Part shown: piece after piece, positions 8,342 through 17,205 of the stretch
Numbering within the stretch: the stretch's first letter is position 1
Layout: every line of letters starts with the position of its first letter
Assembly (NCBI GenBank): GCA_964583335.1
Contig: CAZOVG010000002.1
Location: 1 to 64,000 of the forward strand
Origin: JAGNKE01 sp964583335
GTDB lineage: Bacteria > Pseudomonadota > Alphaproteobacteria > Micavibrionales > Micavibrionaceae
Direction: 5' to 3'
DNA length: 64,000 bases
Program-made: the position numbers and the translations under genes
Notes under the pieces: model-generated
What the model was told of the DNA's origin: nothing
Database searches by the model: none
Seen by the model: the letters and a program-made list of their open reading frames with translations, nothing else

Positions 8342-9448
8342 GTGCTAGGTCTTTATAAACTCGCCCGCCCGGTTCTGTTCAAGCTGGAACCCGAAAAAGC
8401 CCACCGGATGACCCTCAAGATCATGAAATCTGGGTTAATGCCGGTGCCGCCGCGAATCAAGGCACCAGAGCTTGAGCAGCAGATTTGGGGACTCACGTTC
8501 CCGAACCCTGTTGGCTTGGCCGCCGGATTCGACAAAAACGCCGAAGTGATCGGCCCCGCCCTGTCTTTGGGATTCGGCTTTACCGAGGTCGGCACCGTGA
8601 CCCCGCGTCCGCAGGCCGGCAATCCGCCGCCGCGCGTGTTTCGTGACGTCAAGAGTCAGTCCATCATCAACCGTATGGGTTTTCCGAATGAAGGGCTGCG
8701 GGTATTCGAGGAAAACTTTGAGCGCTTCAAGCATGAAGAGGTTCCGCCGCCGGGCGTTGTGGGCATCAATATCGGCATGAACAAGGATCAGAAGGATCCG
8801 GCTGCCGACTACATCACCCTCATCAAATATTTCGCCAAGAAGGCGGATTATCTCACGGTCAACATTTCGTCCCCCAATACGCCGGGGTTGCGGAATCTAC
8901 AAGATGAGGACACGCTGCGCGCGCTGCTCCAACAGCTGGTCGCGTCGCTCAATAACGCCGTGGGGGAATACCCGCCGCCGCCGCTGCTGGTCAAGCTTGC
9001 GCCTGATCTGACCGAAGAGCAGCAGGAGCAGATTGCGGGCGTTTTGCTGGAAACGGGTGTCAGCGGGATTGTTCTGACCAATACCACCGTTGCGCGCCCC
9101 GAGAGCCTGCCGCAGGCGTTCCGTTCTCATCCCGGGGGGCTGAGCGGGCCGCATTTGCGCAAGGCCTCAACCCAGATTATCCGAAACTTTTACAAGCTCA
9201 CGAAGGGTAAGCTGCCGATCATCGGGGTTGGCGGCGTTTCGAACGGGCGCCATGCCTATGAAAAAATTCGGGCCGGGGCCTCGCTTGTGCAGCTCTATAC
9301 CGGTCTGGTTTATCGCGGGCCGGAGGTCGCCCACTTGATCTGTCAGGAGCTTATGTCCTGTATGCGCAAGGACGGGCTGAGCAATATCAGCCGCGCGATC
9401 GGCGCGGATCATCGCAATTCCAACGGCGGAACGGAGAGCGCGGCATGA
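8342..9448 (+). CDS. pyrD: quinone-dependent dihydroorotate dehydrogenase (class 2)
   Basis: 368 residues beginning at GTG 8342; this start gives the expected N-terminal amphipathic helix (LYKLARPVLFKLEPEKAH) used by class 2 enzymes to reach the membrane quinone. Visible motifs: PVGLAAGFDKNAE, TVTPRPQAGNPPPR, NRMGFPNEG, TVNISSPNTPGLR with the catalytic Ser, LLVKLAPDL, LTNTT and GVGGVSNG for FMN phosphate. It oxidises dihydroorotate to orotate in pyrimidine synthesis. Its stop overlaps the start of the downstream EAL gene (ATGA-type overlap), so the two are translationally coupled. Confidence 0.95.
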   Translation: MLGLYKLARPVLFKLEPEKAHRMTLKIMKSGLMPVPPRIKAPELEQQIWGLTFPNPVGLAAGFDKNAEVIGPALSLGFGFTEVGTVTPRPQAGNPPPRVFRDVKSQSIINRMGFPNEGLRVFEENFERFKHEEVPPPGVVGINIGMNKDQKDPAADYITLIKYFAKKADYLTVNISSPNTPGLRNLQDEDTLRALLQQLVASLNNAVGEYPPPPLLVKLAPDLTEEQQEQIAGVLLETGVSGIVLTNTTVARPESLPQAFRSHPGGLSGPHLRKASTQIIRNFYKLTKGKLPIIGVGGVSNGRHAYEKIRAGASLVQLYTGLVYRGPEVAHLICQELMSCMRKDGLSNISRAIGADHRNSNGGTESAA

Positions 9449-10776
9449 TGAGACCCGAAGGCCGTGTCGGCAGCGAGCGCGGAGAGTCGGTTCCAACCGG
9501 GCGGACAGATGCGTTCATGCGCGGCGTGGCCGCGTCGATGTTCCTGATCTGCTGCGTCATGGTCGCGCTTTTGAGTTCGATTTCGGTCGAACTGGCGCTG
9601 TTCGTGTCTTCGGTCATCGTGGTCGGCTGCTTCTTCAACATGACGAACGAGCGCAAGGACGAGATCAGCACGGAGTTCATGGAAACCGTGCGGCATCTCT
9701 ACCGCCGGGTGAGCGCGCTGGAAGGCACGGTTTCGCAGCACGGCTCCGATATTCAGGGGATGCGCGAGACGATGGAGGAGCAGAGCGCGGAGATCGGGCG
9801 GCACACCCCCGCGCGCAAAAGCGTTCTAGGGCTTAAGGATACTCTCGCCGAAGCTTCCGAGATCGTGCCGGCCTTTCTGAAACCCGCCGGAGAGATCCCC
9901 TCCCCCTCCAACGATTCGCGCGCGCCGCAGCCGCCCTCCGCCGAGACGCTTCATGTCCGCCGGACAGCGCACGTGGTGGCGAACGAGGATTTCTATGCCA
10001 ATAGCGAGGCGCTGACCGATATGGCGGTGCGGGAGTTGCTGCACCATGCCGTGCGCAGCCGCCAGATCGATATTTTCCTTCAACCGATCGTGCGCCTGCC
10101 GCAGCGGCAGACGAATTTCTACGAGCTGTTCGCGCGTATCCGGGCGAAGGCCGGGCTTTACCTGCCCGCGCAGCGTTACATGGAGTTGGCGGTCGAGGAG
10201 CGGCTGATGGAGTCCATCGACAATCTGCTGCTGCTGGAATGTCTTAAGGTCTTGCAGGTCAATTACGAGAGCGAAAAAATTTCGACCTATTTCATCAATA
10301 TCAAGCCCTCTACGCTGCGGAACGCGGATTTCATGGACGACCTTTTGAAATTCATCGCGCAGAACAAGCGGATGGCGCCCTCTCTCGTCTTCGAGATGAA
10401 GCAGGCAGATTTCGAGAATCTCTCCAGCGGGGAGCGGCTCATTCTGGATGGGATGACCAAGCTGGGCTGCCGGTTCTCTCTGGACCATGTTAGCGAGCTG
10501 CCGGAGGATATCCTCACCCTTTACCAGCGTAATGTCCGGTTCATCAAAATTCCGGCGCGGCGGTTCCTCGGCAAGGAGGAAGGCTATGCGGATTTCGCGC
10601 ATATGGTGCGGCGGAAACGGCGTCTGGAGGTCAACGGGATCGAGGTCATCATCGACCGGGTGGAGAGCGAGCCGGAGTTGCTGGAGCTTCTGGATTACGA
10701 GGTGAATTTCGGGCAGGGGTTCCTGTTCGGGCGGCCCGATCTCGAAGGCGTCTATAAATTTCGCAGAAGCGCCTAA
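9445..10776 (+). CDS. TipF-like membrane protein with degenerate EAL domain
   Basis: 443 residues. Two hydrophobic helices (about 30-70) are followed by a coiled coil (about 75-115), a low-complexity linker and a C-terminal EAL-type domain (about 190-440). The domain keeps YELFARIR in place of EAL/ExxARL and FINIKPSTL, but has SLDHVSE where active enzymes carry DDFGxG, so c-di-GMP hydrolysis is unlikely. This architecture is that of Caulobacter TipF, a c-di-GMP-binding flagellum-placement factor. The genome also carries CtrA, ChpT and MipZ, which supports this reading. Gene start overlaps the pyrD stop. The name is inferred from architecture, not alignment. Confidence 0.6.
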   Translation: MMRPEGRVGSERGESVPTGRTDAFMRGVAASMFLICCVMVALLSSISVELALFVSSVIVVGCFFNMTNERKDEISTEFMETVRHLYRRVSALEGTVSQHGSDIQGMRETMEEQSAEIGRHTPARKSVLGLKDTLAEASEIVPAFLKPAGEIPSPSNDSRAPQPPSAETLHVRRTAHVVANEDFYANSEALTDMAVRELLHHAVRSRQIDIFLQPIVRLPQRQTNFYELFARIRAKAGLYLPAQRYMELAVEERLMESIDNLLLLECLKVLQVNYESEKISTYFINIKPSTLRNADFMDDLLKFIAQNKRMAPSLVFEMKQADFENLSSGERLILDGMTKLGCRFSLDHVSELPEDILTLYQRNVRFIKIPARRFLGKEEGYADFAHMVRRKRRLEVNGIEVIIDRVESEPELLELLDYEVNFGQGFLFGRPDLEGVYKFRRSA

Positions 10777-10877
10777 GGCATCACATTTTTCAATTCATAC
10801 GTGACTTTGCGCGACGGGGCGCTAGAATAGCCGCGTATCATATTCCGATGTCTTTGACGCGATCTAAGGGTGTTTGC

Positions 10878-12764
10878 ATGAACCGGGCTACTTCTTTTTT
10901 CCTTCTTCCCCTTCTGGCTTTTTTGCTGAGCGCGCTTCCGGGCGCTTCCGCCCATGCGGACGAAAAACCGCCGAGCGGGCCGCAATACGCCATCGCGCTG
11001 CATGGAAAGCCGAAATATCCGGCGGATTTCAAGCATCTGGATTACGTCAACCCGGACGCGCCCAAGGGCGGGACGCTGCGGGTCGGGTCGGTCGGGACGT
11101 TCGATTCCCTCAATCCGTTTCTTTCCAAGGGGGTTTCGGCCGCCGGGCTTATACCCATGAGAAGCTATCTCGTCTATGAGAGCCTGATGCAGAACGGTTT
11201 GGACGAGCCGTTCACGCTTTACGGAATTATCGCCAAGTCGATCGAGATGCCCGAAGACCGTGGATGGGTGCGGTTCGAGTTGCGTGAGGAAGCGAAGTGG
11301 AATGACGGCGTTCCGATCTCCGCCGACGACGTGGTGTGGACGTTCGAAACCCTGACGACCAAGGGCGAGCCGTTCTTCAAGGCCTACTGGGGCGACGTGG
11401 AAAGCGTGACGGCGGACGGGCCGAAGACCGTGACCTTCAAATTCAAGGTCAAGGGCAACGCCGAGCTGCCGCTGATCATCGCGGAAATGGCGGTGCTGCC
11501 GAAACATTACTGGACCGCCGAGGGCCGGAATTTCGCGGATTCAAGCTCCCTGACACCGCCGCTGACCAGCGGGCCTTACACATTCGGGAAAATCAACGCG
11601 CCGCGTTCCATCGAATATGTACGCAACCCGAACTGGTGGGGCAAGGACCTGCCGTTCTTCAAGGGCATGAATAATTTCGACCGGATCGTGTTCGATTATT
11701 ATATGGACGAGAAGGTCGCGCATCAGGCGTTTCTGTCGGGTGAGTTCGATTACAAGCTGGAGAATAACGAGCATCTGTGGCAGACGACCTATGACGTGCC
11801 CGCCGTGAAGGATGGGCGACTGATCAAGGAGTTGATCGGCAACAAGCGTCCGGCGGGGATGCAGGCCTTCGCCTATAACACGCGTCGCCCGGTGTTCGCG
11901 GACGTGAAGGTGCGCGAAGCTTTGGCCTATGCGCTTGATTTCGAATGGTCGAACAAGCAGCTCGCGTTCGGGGCCTATAAGCGCACGAACAGCTATTTCG
12001 CCAATTCGGAGCTGGCGTCGTCGGGCCTGCCGAGCGCGGAAGAGCTTAAAATCCTTGAGCCGTTCCGGGGGAAAATCCCCGAGGAGGTGTTCACGACCGA
12101 ATACAAGGCCCCGGTGACGGACGGTTCGGGCAACGCGCGGGCGAACCTGAAGAAGGCGGCGGACATGCTGGAAGCCGCCGGTTACGTGATGGGCCCCGAC
12201 AAGGTGCGCGTCAAGCAGACGGAAAAGGGTCCGGTGAAGCTGGAGTTCGAGATTCTTCTGAACAGCGTGGCGTTCGAGCGTTGGACGCAGCCCTTTATCC
12301 AGAATCTCGCACGGATGGGCGTCAAGGCGAAGATCCGCACGCTGGTTGACGCCGCGCAGTATCAGAACCGCCTGATGGAATATGATTTCGACATGATCGT
12401 GCATACGATCGGGCAGTCGGATTCGCCGGGGAACGAGCAGCGCGATTTCTGGGGTTCGGACAAGGTCGATATCCCGGGGGCCCGCAATTATATGGCGGTC
12501 AAGGACCCGGTGGTTGACGAGATCGTCACGCAGCTGATCCATGCGACCTCGCGCGAGGATCTGATCACCAAGACGCGGGCGCTAGACCGGGTTCTGCTGT
12601 GGAACCATTACGTGATTCCGATGTGGCATTACGACAAGTGGCGCATGGCTTACTGGAAAAAGCTCAAGCGGCCGGAGACGCTTTCGTGGATCGACCCGCT
12701 GGTTGTACAGAGCTGGTGGATCGACCCGGCGGCGCAAGACGCAGGGACAAAGACCACGCCATGA
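10878..12764 (+). CDS. yejA: extracellular peptide-binding protein, YejA-like
   Basis: 628 residues. ATG 10878 follows AAGGG and begins a clear signal peptide (MNRATSFFLLPLLAFLL...ASAHA); an upstream ATG at 10848 lacks a ribosome site. The mature protein is an SBP family 5 periplasmic receptor: YVNPDAPKGGTLRVG, TFDSLNPF, WVRFELREEAKWNDGVPISADDVVWTFE, and a C-terminal WHYDKWRMAYWKK region. HLDYVNPDAPKGG and PWLGFT-type partner permeases point to the YejABEF oligopeptide/microcin C-type importer rather than DppA. The permeases yejB and yejE are downstream but interrupted by unrelated genes. Stop overlaps kdsB by 4 bp. Confidence 0.88.
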   Translation: MNRATSFFLLPLLAFLLSALPGASAHADEKPPSGPQYAIALHGKPKYPADFKHLDYVNPDAPKGGTLRVGSVGTFDSLNPFLSKGVSAAGLIPMRSYLVYESLMQNGLDEPFTLYGIIAKSIEMPEDRGWVRFELREEAKWNDGVPISADDVVWTFETLTTKGEPFFKAYWGDVESVTADGPKTVTFKFKVKGNAELPLIIAEMAVLPKHYWTAEGRNFADSSSLTPPLTSGPYTFGKINAPRSIEYVRNPNWWGKDLPFFKGMNNFDRIVFDYYMDEKVAHQAFLSGEFDYKLENNEHLWQTTYDVPAVKDGRLIKELIGNKRPAGMQAFAYNTRRPVFADVKVREALAYALDFEWSNKQLAFGAYKRTNSYFANSELASSGLPSAEELKILEPFRGKIPEEVFTTEYKAPVTDGSGNARANLKKAADMLEAAGYVMGPDKVRVKQTEKGPVKLEFEILLNSVAFERWTQPFIQNLARMGVKAKIRTLVDAAQYQNRLMEYDFDMIVHTIGQSDSPGNEQRDFWGSDKVDIPGARNYMAVKDPVVDEIVTQLIHATSREDLITKTRALDRVLLWNHYVIPMWHYDKWRMAYWKKLKRPETLSWIDPLVVQSWWIDPAAQDAGTKTTP

Positions 12765-13588
12765 CGCAGCCGCGCCTTGCCATCGCCATTCCGGCCCGTT
12801 ACGGCTCCTCACGGTTTCCGGGGAAGCCTCTGGCCGAGATCGCGGGGCGTTCGATGCTGGGGCGGGTCGTCGATCTGGCCAAACGCGCGGTGGTGGTGAG
12901 CGGCATTCCCGACGTCGCGCTGTTCGTGACCAGCGAGGACAGGCGGATCGCCGCGCATGCGGAAGAACTCGGCGTGACCTGCATCATGACGCCCGAGACG
13001 TGCGCGACGGGTTCGGACCGGGTTCTGGCGGCGCTGCGGCAACTCGATCACTGGCCGGATTTCGTCATCAATCTTCAGGGCGACGCGCCGTTCACGCCGC
13101 CCGCCGTTTTGCGCACCATGTTCGAGGCGTTCGTCGCGAGGCCGGATTCGCAGGTTATTACACCCGCGCAGACATTGAGTTGGGGCGATCTGGACCGCCT
13201 GCGCAATTCCAAAAAGAAGACGCCGTTCAGCGGCACGACCGTGACGGTGGATCAGGCCGGGCGGGCGCTGTGGTTTTCCAAAAACATCATTCCCGCCATC
13301 CGGGACGAGGAGAAGCTGCGCGCGCGCTCTCCACTTTCTCCGGTCCGCCAGCATCTGGGGCTTTACGGGTTCCGCACGGACGTGCTGGAGACATTCTGCT
13401 CCCTGCCCCAGGGGGTTTACGAACAGCTTGAAGGGCTGGAGCAGCTGCGCATGATCGAGAACGGGATCGCCGTTCAGGTCGTGGAGGTCAGCCTGCCCGA
13501 GGGCGAACTGCATCCGGGCATCGACACGCCGGAAGACCTCAAGCGGGCCGAGAAATTCATCAAGGCGAAGGGTGAGCCGCTGTCATGA
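12761..13588 (+). CDS. kdsB: 3-deoxy-manno-octulosonate cytidylyltransferase
   Basis: 275 residues starting at ATG 12761, overlapping the yejA stop. The nucleotidyltransferase signature IPARYGSSRFPGKPL is near the N-terminus, followed by VTSEDRRI, CATGSDRVLAAL, NLQGDAPF and RQHLGLYGFR, with LEQLRMIENG and a final GIDTPEDL. It activates Kdo with CTP for lipopolysaccharide inner-core synthesis in the cytosol. The active-site pattern is typical apart from GDAPF where many KdsB have GDEPF. Downstream histidine-phosphatase gene overlaps by 4 bp. Confidence 0.93.
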   Translation: MTQPRLAIAIPARYGSSRFPGKPLAEIAGRSMLGRVVDLAKRAVVVSGIPDVALFVTSEDRRIAAHAEELGVTCIMTPETCATGSDRVLAALRQLDHWPDFVINLQGDAPFTPPAVLRTMFEAFVARPDSQVITPAQTLSWGDLDRLRNSKKKTPFSGTTVTVDQAGRALWFSKNIIPAIRDEEKLRARSPLSPVRQHLGLYGFRTDVLETFCSLPQGVYEQLEGLEQLRMIENGIAVQVVEVSLPEGELHPGIDTPEDLKRAEKFIKAKGEPLS

Positions 13589-14217
13589 GCGGGGCCGAAA
13601 GAACACTTATCGTCGCGCGGCACGGCAATACGTTCGGCCCCGGCGATACGCCGACGCGCGTCGGGGCGCGGACGGACCTTGCGCTGGCCGAGTCGGGCGT
13701 GCAGCAGGCGCGGCTGATGGGCACGTATCTGCGGGCCCAAGGAATTTTGCCGGAGGAGGTCTACGCCTCCCCCCTCAAGCGGACGCAGGAGACGGCGCGA
13801 ATCGTCCTCAAGGCCTGCGGGCTCGACCTGCGGATCCAGACTCTGGAGATGCTGCGCGAGGTCGATTACGGACCGGACGAAAACCAGACCGAGGAGACCG
13901 TCATCGCCCGAATCGGGGCGCAGGCCCTTAAGGACTGGGACGAGCGGGCCGTTGTGCCCCCCAGCTGGCTGGCCGATCCGGCGCGGATGACCGCCGACTG
14001 GATTTCCCTTTCTCAAGATATTGAAAAATCAAGAAAAAATGTGTTTCTGGCTGTTACATCCAACGGCGTGGCCCGCTTCGCCCCCGCGATCACCGGGGAT
14101 TTCGAGGGGTTTCGCGCCCGGTTCGACCTGAAGCTGAAAACCGGGGCGTACGGGGTTTTCAAATATGAGGGCGGGCGCTGGTTTGCGGAAAGCTGGAACG
14201 TCCGGCCCGGCCATTAG
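13585..14217 (+). CDS. histidine-phosphatase-superfamily protein
   Basis: 210 residues. N-terminal VARHGNTFGPGDTPTR carries the RHG motif with the nucleophilic His; YASPLKRTQETARIVL and REVDYG(PDE) follow as in phosphoglycerate-mutase-like enzymes. The late motif, usually SHG, reads TSNGVAR, so the second catalytic His is replaced by Asn. Activity is therefore uncertain; some bacterial members of the superfamily carry a similar change. It overlaps kdsB by 4 bp, suggesting a co-expressed role in sugar-phosphate or LPS precursor metabolism, but the substrate cannot be told. Confidence 0.75.
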   Translation: MSGAERTLIVARHGNTFGPGDTPTRVGARTDLALAESGVQQARLMGTYLRAQGILPEEVYASPLKRTQETARIVLKACGLDLRIQTLEMLREVDYGPDENQTEETVIARIGAQALKDWDERAVVPPSWLADPARMTADWISLSQDIEKSRKNVFLAVTSNGVARFAPAITGDFEGFRARFDLKLKTGAYGVFKYEGGRWFAESWNVRPGH

Positions 14218-14355
14218 GGAAAATAAGGAAAAAATTCCAGAAAAAAGTTTGCCAAGGGGGGGCAAAAAGGAGTAGTTTTAGGGTACGTGAGAGCTAAAAA
14301 TAGCCCACGATAAAAAATATAAAACAACTGTGATAATAGTTGGGGTTGAATCAAA

Positions 14356-15084
14356 ATGGTACCAGAAGAGATTTACGCCGTAAGTGCGTCTTCTTCAAAG
14401 TTTCAATATTCTCATCCGTTGAGCCATTCCACCGTCGATGACGGCGCCTTGCGTGCGCGTCTGGCTTACGATCTTATGTCTTTCATGCGCCGGGCCGACT
14501 GCCCCTACTTCCTGAACCCCGACTCGCTGCACGGTTTCGATCCGCACGAGAGCGACGACGAGGTGGATATCCTGATCGTTGACGGGTTCTACAAGGAAGC
14601 CGAGATTATGATCTCCGCCCGTCTGGCCGCCAACCCGGACGATGAAAAATCCCAATTCCAGAAGGCGTTCATCACGCACCTGCGCGACCAGTACGCCAAG
14701 CTTCTGGTGCGCGAGGAGCGCGTTCTTCGCAACGACCCGTATAATGTGAATGCCCTTGTTAACAAGGGCTTCGCGCTGGCCAACCTCGGCCGCGAGCAGG
14801 AAGCGATTTCGGTTTTGGATCAGGCTTTGGCCGTTGATCCCGAAAATCTGCTGGCTCTGGGCAGCAAGGCTTACATCGCCAAGAATCTGGGGCAGGACGA
14901 GCTGCGCGAGCGCAGCCTCACCGACGCCTACAACGTCACGGCCCGCCGCCGCATGGCCGAGATGGAACGCCGCGAGGCCGAGATTTTGAAGGACTTCGGC
15001 GCCTTCTTCCTTGAGAAGGACGCGCCGTCGGCGTTCGACGAATTTAATCTGCGCAGTGCAGAGGGTTACACATCCGTCCACTAA
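14356..15084 (+). CDS. TPR-repeat protein
   Basis: 242 residues. A polar N-terminus is followed by about three tetratricopeptide-like units (roughly 75-195), including VNALVNKGFALANLGREQEA and LDQALAVDPENLLALGSKAY, then a charged helix RRRMAEMERREAEILKDFG. No signal peptide is visible, so it is probably cytosolic. The 138-bp AT-rich upstream gap suggests its own promoter. TPR proteins serve as scaffolds; the partner is unknown. Confidence 0.75.
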   Translation: MVPEEIYAVSASSSKFQYSHPLSHSTVDDGALRARLAYDLMSFMRRADCPYFLNPDSLHGFDPHESDDEVDILIVDGFYKEAEIMISARLAANPDDEKSQFQKAFITHLRDQYAKLLVREERVLRNDPYNVNALVNKGFALANLGREQEAISVLDQALAVDPENLLALGSKAYIAKNLGQDELRERSLTDAYNVTARRRMAEMERREAEILKDFGAFFLEKDAPSAFDEFNLRSAEGYTSVH

Positions 15085-15166
15085 ATGAGACGGAGATAAA
15101 TATAACCGCACAAAAAGGCATGGCACACTCCTGAAAAGTGCGTGGACTTGGCAACCATAGCCTCCT

Positions 15167-16279
15167 ATGATCGGGGCTATGGTTTTTTATATCCTCAAAC
15201 GCCTGCTGCTTATGATCCCGACGATCTTCGGGATCCTTCTGATCAGCTTCGTCATTATCCAGTTCGTGCCCGGCGGGCCGGTCGAGAAGATGATCGCCCA
15301 GCTTCAGGGGCACGACACCTCCGCCACCGCGCGCTTTTCGGGCGGCGGGCCGGGCGACGTGGCCGGAGCGGCGGGCGGCGCCTCCGCCGGGGCGGGCAGC
15401 AGCTATCGCGGGGCGCAAGGTCTGGACCCCGAATTCATTAAGGATCTTGAGAAAATGTACGGGTTCGACAAGCCCGCGCACGAGCGTTTCGTCCTGATGG
15501 TCGGGAACTACCTGACCTTCAATCTGGGGGAGAGCTATTACCGCGACGTGGACGTGTTCTCGCTGATCCTTGAGAAAATGCCGGTCTCGATTTCGCTGGG
15601 GTTCTGGACGCTTCTGATCATCTACACGATCTCCATCCCGCTCGGCATCCGCAAGGCGGTGAAGGACGGGTCGGCGTTCGACGTGTGGACCAGCGCGGTG
15701 ATCTTCATAGGGTATTCCATCCCCTCCTTCGTTCTGGGGGTCTTGCTGATCGTTCTGTTCGCGGGCGGGGTGTGGGACTTCTTCCCGCTGCGGGGCCTGA
15801 CCTCCGACAACTGGGAGGAGTTGAGCCTGACGGGCAAGATCCTCGATTATCTCTGGCATCTGGTGCTGCCCATCACGGCGATGGTGATCGGCGGTTTCGC
15901 GGTCAAGACGATGCTCACCAAAAACTCGTTCATGGACGAGATCGGCAAGCAATACGTGCTGACGGCCCGCGCCAAGGGGCTGGAGGAGAACCGGGTGCTT
16001 TACGGGCATGTGTTCCGCAACGCCATGCTGATCGTGATCGCCGGGTTTCCGGCGGCGTTCGTGGCGATCTTCTTTACCGGGAACATGCTGATCGAGATTA
16101 TCTTCTCGCTCGATGGGATGGGGCAGCTCGGCTACAAGAGCATCGTGGACCGGGATTATCCGGTGGTGCTGGGCAATCTCTATATTTTCAGCCTGATCGG
16201 GCTGGTCGTGCATCTGGTGCGCGATCTGGTTTATGTGTGGGTCGATCCGCGCATCGACTTTACCTCTCAGAAGCATTGA
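15167..16279 (+). CDS. yejB: peptide ABC transporter permease, YejB-like
   Basis: 370 residues from ATG 15167, or 366 from ATG 15179, which gives the more usual beginning MVFYILKRLLLMIPT; neither start has a good ribosome site. Six membrane helices and the binding-protein-dependent transport signature (TARAKGLEENRVLYGHVFRNAM) are present. A family-typical RRLLLMIPTIFGIL-like start and FVPGGPVE mark it as YejB. Between the first helix and the rest it has a Gly/Ala-rich insert (about 50-85) in the periplasmic loop. With YejA, YejE and YejF it should form a short-peptide importer. It is separated from yejE by an EamA transporter gene. Confidence 0.9.
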   Translation: MIGAMVFYILKRLLLMIPTIFGILLISFVIIQFVPGGPVEKMIAQLQGHDTSATARFSGGGPGDVAGAAGGASAGAGSSYRGAQGLDPEFIKDLEKMYGFDKPAHERFVLMVGNYLTFNLGESYYRDVDVFSLILEKMPVSISLGFWTLLIIYTISIPLGIRKAVKDGSAFDVWTSAVIFIGYSIPSFVLGVLLIVLFAGGVWDFFPLRGLTSDNWEELSLTGKILDYLWHLVLPITAMVIGGFAVKTMLTKNSFMDEIGKQYVLTARAKGLEENRVLYGHVFRNAMLIVIAGFPAAFVAIFFTGNMLIEIIFSLDGMGQLGYKSIVDRDYPVVLGNLYIFSLIGLVVHLVRDLVYVWVDPRIDFTSQKH

Positions 16280-16292
16280 GGTTTCCCCCACG

Positions 16293-17180
16293 ATGCACGA
16301 GCGGCAGGCGACTCTGGGCGGCTTTGCGGCGATCCTGTTGTGGTCGTTCACGCCGCTTCTGGTCAATCTGACCGCCGAGGTTCCGGCGCTTCTTTATCTG
16401 TGTCTTGCGAATTGCTGCTCGTTTTCGGTTTTGGCCACGCGCTGGGTCAGGAAGCGCACGAACCCCCTGCCCTATTTCACCGGGAACCCCAAGGTTCTGC
16501 TGTGGACGATGTTCGGGCTGGGGTTTCAGTCGATGTGCCTTGTATACGCCATCCGCATGATCCCGGTGGCGGAGGCGAGCCTGATCAACTATCTCTGGCC
16601 GATGCTCACCGTGCTGGCGGTCTCCGCGCTGCCGGGGCATAAATTCCGGCCCGAATATATCGTTGGGGCCATTATCGGCTTCGGCGGGGCGGCCCTGCTG
16701 GTGCTCAAGCCCGGAACGCTGATCCCCGATCTAGCGCCCGGGCATCTGGTCGCGTTTACGGGCGCGGCGGCGTGGGCGGTCTATTCCGCCGGGACGCGGA
16801 CCATGAAGCGGCATCCGGGGGATTTCAACACGGCGGGGTTCCTGTGCAACGCCATCCTGCTGTTTACGGCGCATCTGGCGCTTGAGCCGGGCTGGACGTT
16901 CGACTGGACGATCGGGTGGCTGATCCTGCTTCAGGGCAGCATCTCGGGCATCGCCTATCTACTGTGGGATTCGGCGATGAAGCACGGGCACGCGCAGATC
17001 GTCGGGGTGGCGTCCAATTCCATGCCGGTTCTGTCCACGGTTTACCTGATCGCGTTCGGGCAGGTTCTGTTTAACTGGACGATTTTGACCTCGGCGTTCC
17101 TTGTTCTGGGGGGAACCCTGATCGCCTCGCAGGAAAAGTTGCGTGCGCTCTTTACGAAACGCCGCCGGACGCTACAATGA
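16293..17180 (+). CDS. EamA/DMT-superfamily transporter
   Basis: 295 residues with about ten hydrophobic helices in two EamA halves. Features include AILLWSFTPLLV at the start, IPVAEASLINYLWPML (typical of DMT amino-acid/aromatic exporters such as YddG) and GISGIAYLLWDSAMKHGHAQ in the second half. It probably exports amino acids or related metabolites across the inner membrane; substrate not defined. ATG 16293 lies 13 bp after the yejB stop, so it is inserted into the yej operon. Confidence 0.82.
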   Translation: MHERQATLGGFAAILLWSFTPLLVNLTAEVPALLYLCLANCCSFSVLATRWVRKRTNPLPYFTGNPKVLLWTMFGLGFQSMCLVYAIRMIPVAEASLINYLWPMLTVLAVSALPGHKFRPEYIVGAIIGFGGAALLVLKPGTLIPDLAPGHLVAFTGAAAWAVYSAGTRTMKRHPGDFNTAGFLCNAILLFTAHLALEPGWTFDWTIGWLILLQGSISGIAYLLWDSAMKHGHAQIVGVASNSMPVLSTVYLIAFGQVLFNWTILTSAFLVLGGTLIASQEKLRALFTKRRRTLQ

Positions 17181-17205
17181 GCGGGATCAATTCAAGGGCC
17201 GAGTC

